A stretch of 5,903 nucleotides of DNA from Bordetella parapertussis (lineage in GTDB: Bacteria > Pseudomonadota > Gammaproteobacteria > Burkholderiales > Burkholderiaceae_B), in contig CAMBLP010000129.1 of the NCBI GenBank assembly GCA_945868195.1, forward strand, positions 1-5,903. Reading direction: 5' to 3'. Positions 1 to 5,903 of this stretch are shown here, piece after piece. Position numbers and translations under genes: made by a program. Positions within the stretch are counted from its first letter, which is position 1. Each line of letters opens with the position of its first letter. The notes below the pieces were generated by a model, which saw nothing but the letters and a program-made list of their open reading frames with translations, was not told where the DNA came from and ran no database searches.

Positions 1-269
1 ATGTTCCTACATTGCTAGAGCAAGGTGTAAAAGACAATACGAGTTCATGGTATGGCTTGCTTGCCCCAGCTGGCATACCCGCAGATATTGTTAAAACATT
101 ACAAACTGCTGCGGTGAAATACTTTTCTCAGCCACAGGTACGCGCCAGAGTTGAAGCCGGCGGTTCTGAACTGAAACTTTTGGATTCTAAGCAGTTTCGT
201 GCCGCTATGATTCAAGAAAAAACCGAACTTAGCGAACTCAACAAGATTTTGAATCTCAAGATTGAGTAA
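1..269 (+). CDS. Bug-family (TTT, TctC-like) solute-binding protein, C-terminal fragment
   Basis: This is the last 88 codons of a periplasmic solute-binding protein of the tripartite tricarboxylate transporter (Bug/TctC) type. The gene is cut by the left edge. The reading frame is already open at base 3, where it encodes VPTLLEQGV, followed by SWYGLLAPAGIPADIV. This matches the family's C-terminal signature VPT-x-x-E-x-G-V ... W-x-G-x-x-x-P-A-G-x-P, and the complete paralogue at 1762-2748 shows the same pattern (VPSIAEAGV, SWYGFFVPAGTPAEIV). The TTG at 12 is therefore an internal Leu codon, not a start. The family binds small carboxylates or related solutes in the periplasm and delivers them to TctA/TctB membrane subunits. 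The ligand cannot be told because the binding loops lie in the missing N-terminal part. It ends with TAA, 47 nt before a CoA-transferase gene on the same strand, so co-transcription is likely. Confidence 0.9.
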   Translation, partial: VPTLLEQGVKDNTSSWYGLLAPAGIPADIVKTLQTAAVKYFSQPQVRARVEAGGSELKLLDSKQFRAAMIQEKTELSELNKILNLKIE

Positions 270-316
270 TGACATTCGATCGCTTTGTAAACGATTAAAA
301 ATTTTCTACGATAAAT

Positions 317-1705
317 ATGAATAAAGTTGTCGCAAGTGCCAACCAGGCTATCAACGATATTTCAAATGGTGCCAGTGTTGCTATTTCTGGTTTTGGTTTA
401 GCGCATCGCTTTCCCAATACATTGATCTATGCGCTGAGAGATAAAGGCGTTCGTGATTTAACGGTCGTATGTAATTCTCTTGGCGCACCAGGTGAAAAGG
501 GTCAGCTACTCGTCGAAAATGATCAAGTTAAAAAAATCATTACCTCCTTTTCGATTCGTGCGGGTATGGAAACAGAGGCAGAAAAAAGAATCGCGGCAGG
601 TACTCTCGAGGTTGAATTAGTGCCTCAGGGCACACTCGTTGAGCGTTGTCGTGCCGGAGGTTCTGGAATCCCTGCCTTTTATACCCCGACAGGAATAGGG
701 ACCGATTTGGTTGAAGGCAAAGATGTTCGATATTTCAACGGCAAACCTTATTTACTAGAGCATGCTATTGAGGTTGACTTTGCTTTCTTGAGTGCATATC
801 GGGCAGATCGTGCAGGCAATATTCAGTTTCGTGGCGGAAGCGCTAACTTTAATGCGAGTTTCGCGAAAGCTGCGAAAGTAGCGATTGTTGAGGTTGAGGA
901 AATTGTTGAAGTAGGCGAATTGGCGCCAGAGCTCATTGGCCTTCCTGGAATTTTTGTTGATCGCGTCATCAAAATTACTGACCCAATCGATATCAATTCC
1001 TTGTCTCGATCAGGAAAAAGAGCGGCAGATAGTGCGCGACTCTACAACGGAAAAGCCGCGTTGACACGTAGCGATATCGCTAAAAATGCTGCGCTTATCG
1101 TTCGAAACAATTCCTATGTGAATTTAGGTGTCGGTATCCCAACACTCGTCTCTAATTTCCTAGAGGGACGCGGCGTATGGCTGCATGCAGAAAATGGTGT
1201 GTTGGGTTATGGCGGAATCGTGACTGGGGATGCCGTCGATCCTGATGTTTTCAATGCGGGTGGTCAGTTTGTCGAGGCCATTCCGGGTACATCTTATTTT
1301 GAAAGCGTGACTTCGTTTGAAATGGCCCGAGGGGGTCATATCGATACCGTCATTCTTGGTGCGTATGAGGTCGATGCCGAAGCGAGCGTTTCCAACTGGA
1401 GTGTCACAGATGCCAAGCGTGGGGGAATCGGTGGAGCGATGGATCTCATCTCCGGCGACGTTGAGCTTATTATTGTGATGGAACATACGGACAGTAAAGG
1501 TCGTACAAAACTTCCGCGTCGCTGCAAGTATCCGCTGACAGGAAAACATTGTGTGGACTGGCTCGTCACTGATCTTGCTGTTTTGCACTGGGTTAATGGG
1601 CGATTTATTTTAGAGGCTGTGGCACCTGGATTTACGCCAGAAGAGATCAAAGCCTTTGGAGAGATTGATTTCGTCGTCGCTGAGCATGTAAAAGTGATGC
1701 AATAG
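317..1705 (+). CDS. Fused alpha-beta 3-oxoacid (SCOT-type) CoA-transferase
   Basis: This 462-residue family I CoA-transferase would move CoA between an acyl-CoA donor and a free carboxylic acid in the cytoplasm. Residues about 1-222 form the alpha half, with GFGL near 25-28, the GGSG glycine loop at 114-117 followed by IPAFYTPTG, and VEVEEIVEVG at 191-200. After a short linker, residues about 248-462 form the beta half, with VNLGVGIPT at 268-276, AENGVLGYG at 291-299 and GGIGGAMDL at 369-377. E292 of the AENG motif is the predicted catalytic glutamate that forms the glutamyl-CoA thioester. Length is close to mature SCOT, so both halves are complete. Some usually conserved stretches differ: GLAHRFPNTLI replaces the usual GLCGIPENLI type, and GGSANFN replaces K-x-ARNFN. 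The acid may therefore not be acetoacetate. The ATG at 317 gives the expected N-terminus, but no strong Shine-Dalgarno precedes it. A solute-binding protein gene lies on each side. Confidence 0.93.
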   Translation: MNKVVASANQAINDISNGASVAISGFGLAHRFPNTLIYALRDKGVRDLTVVCNSLGAPGEKGQLLVENDQVKKIITSFSIRAGMETEAEKRIAAGTLEVELVPQGTLVERCRAGGSGIPAFYTPTGIGTDLVEGKDVRYFNGKPYLLEHAIEVDFAFLSAYRADRAGNIQFRGGSANFNASFAKAAKVAIVEVEEIVEVGELAPELIGLPGIFVDRVIKITDPIDINSLSRSGKRAADSARLYNGKAALTRSDIAKNAALIVRNNSYVNLGVGIPTLVSNFLEGRGVWLHAENGVLGYGGIVTGDAVDPDVFNAGGQFVEAIPGTSYFESVTSFEMARGGHIDTVILGAYEVDAEASVSNWSVTDAKRGGIGGAMDLISGDVELIIVMEHTDSKGRTKLPRRCKYPLTGKHCVDWLVTDLAVLHWVNGRFILEAVAPGFTPEEIKAFGEIDFVVAEHVKVMQ

Positions 1706-1748
1706 AAAATTATATTTTTAAACACGCATTTCAAAAACTGAATACGAC

Positions 1749-1752
1749 GGAG
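1749..1752 (+). promoter_or_regulatory. Shine-Dalgarno site of the second solute-binding protein
   Basis: GGAG lies 9 nt before the ATG at 1762, which is a normal spacing. It is the clearest ribosome-binding site in the window and supports that start. It sits in a 56-nt AT-rich gap after the CoA-transferase stop. I see no convincing terminator hairpin or sigma-70 promoter in the gap. Confidence 0.65.
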
Positions 1753-1761
1753 ACAATCCAA

Positions 1762-2748
1762 ATGAATACACTGACAACACGCTTGAGCAAGCTCGTCGCC
1801 GTAGCCTTGCTTGTGCCACTCTTTGGTACCTCTTTGGTATCGGCACAGAGCAATTCTGCAGAGCGCCCCATCCGCATCATCGTGCCTTTTTCACCTGGTG
1901 GTGGCACAGATACGATCGCCCGCACGCTGGGTGCTGCAATGTCCCAAGATCTTGGCCAGACTGTGATTGTTGAAAATAAGCCAGGTGCTGGAACGGTCAT
2001 CGGTACGGATACTGTTGCTAAAAGTGCGCCGGATGGAACGACGATATTGATCGCCACTTTTGCGCATGCTGTGAATCCAAGTTTACGTAGCAAAATGCCG
2101 TTCGATACACAAAAGGCGTTTGATCCTGTCGTTCTAATTGGCCGTTCACCTAATATTTTGGTTGTTCCTGCTAACAGCCCTTACAAAAATATCAAGGAGC
2201 TTGTCGCAGCAGCCAAGGCCGATCCGGGCAAACTGACTTTTGCCTCTCAAGGGGTTGGGACCTCTGCACATTTGGCAGGCGAGTTATTCAATAACTTGGC
2301 TGGCGTCACGATGACCCATGTCCCATACAAAGGCGCAGGTCCAGCACTCAACGACTTATTGGGTGGTCAAGTCAATATGATGTTTGCGACAGCGACAGCT
2401 GCGGCGCCATTGATTGAGAGTGGCAAAGTGCGCGCCTTGGGCGTGACCACGCCAGGGCGTTCGCCCGTTCGTCCGGAGGTGCCTTCAATCGCGGAGGCAG
2501 GAGTGCCAGGCTATGCAGCGGAAAGTTGGTATGGATTTTTCGTCCCTGCAGGTACGCCGGCTGAGATCGTCAATAAATTAAACGCTGCAACGGCCAAAGC
2601 AGCACGATCAGAGACATTTCGTAAGCGTGTAGAAGGTGAGGGCCTGGTGATTACGACTGGGACTCCCAAAGAGCTTGCTGATTATGTCAACGCAGAGCAA
2701 AAGCGTTGGGCGGCTGTTGTTAAAGCCGCGAAAATCAAACCCAATTAA
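1762..2748 (+). CDS. Bug-family (TTT, TctC-like) periplasmic solute-binding protein
   Basis: This 328-residue protein is a complete extracytoplasmic binding protein of the tripartite tricarboxylate transporter family. It starts with a Sec signal peptide: R7 and K10, a hydrophobic core at about 11-22, and VSA at 26-28, so cleavage is predicted after A28. The mature protein opens with RPIRIIVPFSPGGGTD (35-50), the first ligand loop of the family. It continues with VENKPGAG (70-77), the second ligand loop SQGVGTSAHL (162-171), VPYKGAGPALNDLLGGQV (187-204) and the C-terminal signature VPSIAEAGVPGY (240-251) with SWYGFFVPAGTP (255-266). Length is typical. Family members bind carboxylates or other small polar solutes through backbone and water contacts in the two loops, so the ligand cannot be predicted from these motifs. 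No TctA or TctB membrane gene is in the window, so it may work with a distant transporter. It is followed almost directly by the crotonase gene. Confidence 0.96.
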   Translation: MNTLTTRLSKLVAVALLVPLFGTSLVSAQSNSAERPIRIIVPFSPGGGTDTIARTLGAAMSQDLGQTVIVENKPGAGTVIGTDTVAKSAPDGTTILIATFAHAVNPSLRSKMPFDTQKAFDPVVLIGRSPNILVVPANSPYKNIKELVAAAKADPGKLTFASQGVGTSAHLAGELFNNLAGVTMTHVPYKGAGPALNDLLGGQVNMMFATATAAAPLIESGKVRALGVTTPGRSPVRPEVPSIAEAGVPGYAAESWYGFFVPAGTPAEIVNKLNAATAKAARSETFRKRVEGEGLVITTGTPKELADYVNAEQKRWAAVVKAAKIKPN

Positions 2749-2753
2749 TGATT

Positions 2754-2761
2754 GAAGAGAG
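2754..2761 (+). promoter_or_regulatory. Purine-rich ribosome-binding region deciding the crotonase start
   Basis: The purine-rich stretch GAAGAGAG ends 4 nt before the ATG at 2766, which begins MSEFIELNV, the normal crotonase N-terminus. An in-frame ATG at 2748 overlaps the preceding stop as TAATG but has no Shine-Dalgarno-like sequence, and would add only six residues (MIEESC). The later start is therefore preferred. The match to GGAGG is only moderate. Confidence 0.5.
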
Positions 2762-2765
2762 CTGC

Positions 2766-3560
2766 ATGAGTGAATTCATTGAATTGAATGTGACAGACGG
2801 TATTGCAACCGTATATTTGAATCGACCAGAAAAACGCAATGCCATGAGCGACTCGATGCGCAGCGAATTTATCGAGGTGTTAGAAGGTATTGCAACAGAT
2901 CGAAGCATTCGTGCCATGGTGTTGACGGGACGCGGAAAGGGATTTTGCGCGGGAGGTGATGTCGCGGGTATGGAAAAGCGCATGAAGGCGCCGCCCGGTG
3001 AAGTCGCGTTTAATGGTTGGGCGCGTCAACAACGTGTCCATCACACGCAATCACTCCTTTTTACAATGCCCAAACCTACGATCGCTGCAGTAAACGGCTC
3101 TGCATCGGGTTTAGGTGCGGATACAGCATTGGCTTGTGATTTTGTGATGGTGAGTCCGAATGCTAGTTTTACTTGGTCGTATATCAATCGTGGTCTGATT
3201 CCTGATGGCGGCGGCATGTATTTTTTGCCTCGTCGAGTTGGTTTACCTAAAGCAAAGGCATTGATCTTTAGCGGTAGGAAAGTCGACGCGCAAGAGGCAC
3301 TCACACTTGGTATCGCGGATCAAATGAGCACAGAAGAAGGACTTGTCTCAGATGCTCAGGCTTGGGCGAAGTCGCTCAGCCAAGGATCGGCGACAGCGCT
3401 CGCCTTGGGTAAAACGATCCTGAATCAAACGTTTGAACTGAGTGCAACGCAAGTGTTTGCCCAGGGGAGTCAGGCACAAGGTATTTGCTATACGAGTGCT
3501 GAACACCGTGAGGCTGTCATGACATTCCTCGAACGTGCTGCTGCCGCTAAAAAAGTATGA
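2766..3560 (+). CDS. Crotonase-superfamily acyl-CoA protein, probably isomerase-like rather than classical hydratase
   Basis: This 264-residue cytoplasmic protein (counted from the ATG at 2766) belongs to the enoyl-CoA hydratase/isomerase family. Seen directly: LNRPEKRNAMS near 18-28; the oxyanion-hole and CoA-binding segment GKGFCAGGDV (57-66); the second oxyanion strand NGSASGLGAD (110-119) followed by LACDF; GLIPDGGG (143-150); and the C-terminal pattern SAEHREAV..FLE (244-256). Aligning by hand to rat enoyl-CoA hydratase, the two catalytic glutamates fall on D119 and Y139, so the usual hydratase pair is missing. D147, in the PD of IPDGGG, falls where dienoyl-CoA isomerase has a catalytic aspartate, and PaaG-type isomerases also carry PD here. 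An isomerase or another crotonase chemistry is thus more likely than simple hydration. The gene begins 17 nt after the binding protein and overlaps the synthetase start by 4 nt, so it acts with these genes on the same acyl-CoA pathway (inference). Confidence 0.92.
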   Translation: MSEFIELNVTDGIATVYLNRPEKRNAMSDSMRSEFIEVLEGIATDRSIRAMVLTGRGKGFCAGGDVAGMEKRMKAPPGEVAFNGWARQQRVHHTQSLLFTMPKPTIAAVNGSASGLGADTALACDFVMVSPNASFTWSYINRGLIPDGGGMYFLPRRVGLPKAKALIFSGRKVDAQEALTLGIADQMSTEEGLVSDAQAWAKSLSQGSATALALGKTILNQTFELSATQVFAQGSQAQGICYTSAEHREAVMTFLERAAAAKKV

Positions 3561-5665
3561 CGTCAAACATGAAGTCGATTGAACGGTTGATGCAGCCTCG
3601 CAGTGTTGCGGTCATTGGCGCCTCAGCGGACGCACGCAAAACCACGGGACGTCCAATTACATATCTCATGAAGCATGGATATGCCGGCAAGGTGTATCCC
3701 GTCAATCCAAAGGCTGAGCGGATTGGTGACTTACCTTGTTATGCAAGTATCGCTGACCTGCCAGAGGCCCCAGATGTTGCGATTGTGCTGCTTGGTGCGA
3801 CTAGAGCGCATGAGGCAGTACGTGAGCTTGCAGAGCGAGGCACGACGGCTGCGATTGTATTGGCGAGTGGCTTCGGCGAAACGGGTGAGGAAGGCGCTTC
3901 GCGTCAGTCGGCGCTCATGCAGGCGAAAGGTCAAATGAGGATTCTAGGTCCGAATACGATTGGCCTCGTCAATCTCACTGATCGCATCATTTTGTCGGCA
4001 AGCGCCGCACTCGAAATGAGTGGTTTTGAAGCGGGTCCGGTTGCTCTGGTTTCTCAGAGTGGTGGTATCCTCGGTTCGATATTATCGCGTGGTGCATCAC
4101 GGGGCATTAACTTTTCAAAACTGATTTCAACCAGTAATGAAGTTGATCTCGAGTTATCAGATTTTGTAGAGTATTTAGCTAACGATCCTGTAACGCAAGT
4201 GATTGCTTTGTATGTAGAGACCATTCGCCAGCCTGAGCGATTTCGACGGGCGGTGGAGATAGCACGTGCTGCAGGTAAGTCAGTCGTTGCCTACAAGGTA
4301 GGACGCTCTGAAGCCGGTGCGCGTGCAGCGATCTCTCACACCGGTGCAATGGCCGGTTCGGATAGGATGTACGATGCTTTTTTCAAACAGATTGGCGTGA
4401 TTCGTGCCGAGCAATTTAATGATCTGTTAGATATCTGCTCTGCGTTAACGACGACCCGTGTATTAAAAGGTAAGCGCATCGCAGTGCTAACGTCAACGGG
4501 CGGTGCGGGCACCTTGGTTGCTGATAGTTTAGGAGTCGCTGGTTTTGAGACGCCATCACCCGATGCAATCACGGCAAAGACCTTGCGTGATTTACAAAAA
4601 GGCGATGAAGCGGCCCTAGATAGAAATCCAATCGATGTCACACTTGCTGGACTGGATCCTGTGTTGCTGCGCGGGATTATTCGAGCGGTGCTTACGAGTC
4701 CTCTTTATGATGCGTTGGTGGTCGTGGTGGGCTCATCTAGTTTGGCGATGCCTGACTTGGTGGCAGATGCGATTCGAGATTGTTTAGGTGACTCAGACAA
4801 GCCTATTTTGACTTATGTCAGTCCGCATGCCCCACATGTTGTCAAAGTTCTGGAGGGCCGTGGAATACCAGCCTTTTTAAACCCTGAGTCTTGCGCCGTA
4901 GCGTTCAAAGCAATGGAAAACGTTTCTCTATCGCTACCTACTTTTACGCCATTGCTGAAGGTGCAAGACCCACCAACTCTGACGGGTCGCGCAGGTGCGC
5001 TCAATGAATTTGAGGCGAGCCAACTTTTTGGTCGATATGGTATTCATTGTGCTCAGACGCAAGTCGTACATACTGCACAAGAGGCTGTCGCTGCTGCACA
5101 AAAATTAACAGGCCCCGTCGTTTTAAAAGTTCTATCTTCTGAGATTCTTCATAAGTCAGAGGTCGGTGGTGTACGGTTAGGGTTGACGATTGAATCCCTA
5201 CCACAGGCCTTTGATCAAATGGTCAGGGATGTACGAACACACACAGGACTGGAGGCAACGTCTTTTATCGTCCAACCGATGTTGCGCGCTCCTGCAGAGT
5301 TGATTGTCGGCATGCACAAGGATCCGCTTGGCACGGCTCTGATGGTGGGTATGGGCGGCATTACTGCAGAATTGATGAACGATAGTGTTTTATGTCTGAT
5401 GCCGCCCGAGAAGGCGATCTCCGAGGAACAAGCATTGAGTCTATTGAAGCAGTTGAAATCTTGGCCATTACTCGATGGCTATCGGGGCAAACCAAAACTT
5501 GATGTAGATGCTGTTGTTCAAGCGATGATTAGATTTTCGACGATGATTGCTTCATTGGGAGAGCGGTTACTTGAGGCAGAGATCAATCCACTGTTGGTGA
5601 TGGAAGCGGGGCAATCGGCCATCGCCGCAGACGCTGTCGTGATTTTGGCACCTAAGGCAATTTGA
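3557..5665 (+). CDS. Fused ADP (NDP)-forming acyl-CoA synthetase
   Basis: This 702-residue protein would join a carboxylic acid to CoA using ATP, giving ADP and phosphate through an acyl-phosphate/phosphohistidine mechanism, or run in reverse. Domain order: CoA-binding Rossmann domain (about 8-145) with SVAVIGAS at 16-23 and GPNTIGLVN at 131-139; a succinyl-CoA-ligase-like domain (about 155-300) with VSQSGGI at 165-171 and the phosphohistidine motif SHTGAMAGSD at 260-269, H261 being the likely phosphorylated residue; a further ligase-like domain (about 305-460); and a C-terminal ATP-grasp domain (about 480-700) with VVLKV at 521-525, LHKSEVGGVRLG at 531-542, GMGGITAEL at 598-606 and EINPLL at 675-680. 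Length and order fit the single-chain alpha-beta form without a GNAT acetyltransferase domain. Its ATG overlaps the crotonase stop as ATGA and no Shine-Dalgarno is visible, which suggests translational coupling; M5 is a possible alternative start. The acid used is unknown; automatic labels often say acetate-CoA ligase, which the sequence alone does not prove. Confidence 0.94.
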   Translation: MTSNMKSIERLMQPRSVAVIGASADARKTTGRPITYLMKHGYAGKVYPVNPKAERIGDLPCYASIADLPEAPDVAIVLLGATRAHEAVRELAERGTTAAIVLASGFGETGEEGASRQSALMQAKGQMRILGPNTIGLVNLTDRIILSASAALEMSGFEAGPVALVSQSGGILGSILSRGASRGINFSKLISTSNEVDLELSDFVEYLANDPVTQVIALYVETIRQPERFRRAVEIARAAGKSVVAYKVGRSEAGARAAISHTGAMAGSDRMYDAFFKQIGVIRAEQFNDLLDICSALTTTRVLKGKRIAVLTSTGGAGTLVADSLGVAGFETPSPDAITAKTLRDLQKGDEAALDRNPIDVTLAGLDPVLLRGIIRAVLTSPLYDALVVVVGSSSLAMPDLVADAIRDCLGDSDKPILTYVSPHAPHVVKVLEGRGIPAFLNPESCAVAFKAMENVSLSLPTFTPLLKVQDPPTLTGRAGALNEFEASQLFGRYGIHCAQTQVVHTAQEAVAAAQKLTGPVVLKVLSSEILHKSEVGGVRLGLTIESLPQAFDQMVRDVRTHTGLEATSFIVQPMLRAPAELIVGMHKDPLGTALMVGMGGITAELMNDSVLCLMPPEKAISEEQALSLLKQLKSWPLLDGYRGKPKLDVDAVVQAMIRFSTMIASLGERLLEAEINPLLVMEAGQSAIAADAVVILAPKAI

Positions 5666-5903
5666 TTTGCCCGTTGTTTCGCGGGATCCCATTGCCATCC
5701 AGCTTGGCTTCAAATATTTTCCAGGAAATCGTTGTGTCAGGTTGAATGGTCATCTCTACTGCCCAGCCAGTATTGGTATCTTCGGTATCAAAGCTATCAA
5801 AAACAAAATTTCCTAGGCTATAAAAAATCGTTTTACCTTTGTAAATTTCTATATTTTGTGTGACGTGTGGATGCCCACCAATGACTGCATCCGCACCACT
5901 GTC
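5652..5903 (-). CDS. CapA-family protein (poly-gamma-glutamate capsule-like), C-terminal fragment
   Basis: Reading the reverse strand from the right edge gives an open frame of 83 codons ending in TAG at 5654-5652. It begins DSGADAVIGGHPHVTQNIEI and continues YKGKTIFYSLGNFVFDSF. GADAVIGGHPHV.Q..E.Y.G..IFYSLGNF.FD is the C-terminal signature of the CapA / PGA_cap family. This family has a calcineurin-like metallophosphatase fold, and the GHPH histidines belong to its metal site. CapA of Bacillus takes part in poly-gamma-glutamate capsule export or anchoring; many proteobacterial homologues have no proven role. The start and most of the protein lie beyond base 5903. The last about 45 residues (TNTGWAVEMTIQPD onward) look like an ordinary beta-rich tail. 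The gene converges on the acyl-CoA synthetase gene and overlaps its 3' end by 14 bp. It is not expected to belong to the catabolic cluster. Confidence 0.9.
   Translation of the reverse strand, partial: DSGADAVIGGHPHVTQNIEIYKGKTIFYSLGNFVFDSFDTEDTNTGWAVEMTIQPDTTISWKIFEAKLDGNGIPRNNGQIKLP

Noticed and set aside
285..312. Possible promoter before the CoA-transferase: TTGTAA (285-290) and TACGAT (307-312), 16-nt spacer.
   Set aside because: Both boxes match consensus only 4 of 6, and the -10 would lie 5 nt before the ATG at 317, putting the transcript start at or past the start codon.
1160..1761. Reverse-strand open frames of about 140 codons under the CoA-transferase gene (1160-1588 and 1336-1761).
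   Set aside because: They lie opposite a clearly recognised gene, overlap each other, and show no family motifs; they are shadows.
1706..1761. AT-rich gap with TATATT near 1711-1716 as a possible -10 box.
   Set aside because: No acceptable -35 at the right distance; AT-richness alone does not support a promoter.
1731..2093. Reverse-strand open frame of 120 codons under the second solute-binding protein.
   Set aside because: No recognisable motif; it covers the signal peptide and first ligand loop of a well-supported gene on the + strand.
2748..2765. Upstream crotonase start at the TAATG overlap.
   Set aside because: It lacks a ribosome-binding site and adds six residues absent from the usual family N-terminus; the ATG at 2766 has a purine-rich stretch before it.
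3675..3938. Plus-strand open frame of 87 codons inside the synthetase gene.
   Set aside because: It is out of frame with a clearly recognised CoA-binding domain and its translation resembles no known family.
5656..5671. Inverted repeat GGCAA-N6-TTGCC over the synthetase stop codon as a terminator.
   Set aside because: Only a 5-bp stem with no T tract after it on either strand, and it lies within the two coding ends.
5670..5685. Inverted repeat CCCG-N8-CGGG just past the synthetase stop.
   Set aside because: A 4-bp stem with an 8-nt loop and no T tract is expected by chance; it also lies inside the CapA-like coding sequence.

Overview
The window looks like chromosomal DNA of a Gram-negative bacterium, most likely a betaproteobacterium of the order Burkholderiales, possibly Alcaligenaceae-like. 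The basis is two co-directional periplasmic binding proteins of the Bug (tripartite tricarboxylate transporter, TctC-like) family. That family is strongly expanded in Bordetella, Cupriavidus and relatives, and is often found beside CoA-metabolising genes. This placement is an inference from gene content; no rRNA or other phylogenetic marker is present. I see no RNA genes, mobile elements, CRISPR arrays or convincing repeats.

Layout. Five genes lie on the + strand: (1) the C-terminal end of a Bug-type solute-binding protein (1-269, start outside the window); (2) a single-chain SCOT-type 3-oxoacid CoA-transferase with fused alpha and beta halves (317-1705); (3) a complete Bug-type solute-binding protein with a signal peptide (1762-2748); (4) a crotonase-fold enoyl-CoA hydratase/isomerase family protein (2766-3560); (5) a fused ADP/NDP-forming acyl-CoA synthetase (3557-5665). 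On the - strand, running in from the right edge and ending at 5652, is the C-terminal part of a CapA-family (poly-gamma-glutamate capsule-like) protein. It has no start codon inside the window and overlaps gene 5 tail-to-tail by 14 bp.

How the genes fit together. Genes 1-5 are spaced by 47, 56, 17 and -4 nt, which suggests one transcription unit. The binding proteins would capture an organic acid in the periplasm; the membrane subunits TctA/TctB are not in the window. The acid could then be activated to a CoA thioester by CoA transfer or by ATP-dependent ligation. The crotonase would rearrange or hydrate a double bond (or perform another crotonase-type step) on the acyl-CoA. The substrate cannot be read from the sequence. 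The most informative detail is the crotonase active site. It lacks both classical hydratase glutamates but carries aspartates at two positions used by dienoyl-CoA isomerases, so a default 'enoyl-CoA hydratase' label is probably wrong. The CapA-like gene is unrelated and marks the end of the cluster.

Overall this is a fairly ordinary catabolic/uptake cluster of known families in an unassigned combination. I found no evidence for a wholly new type of system.
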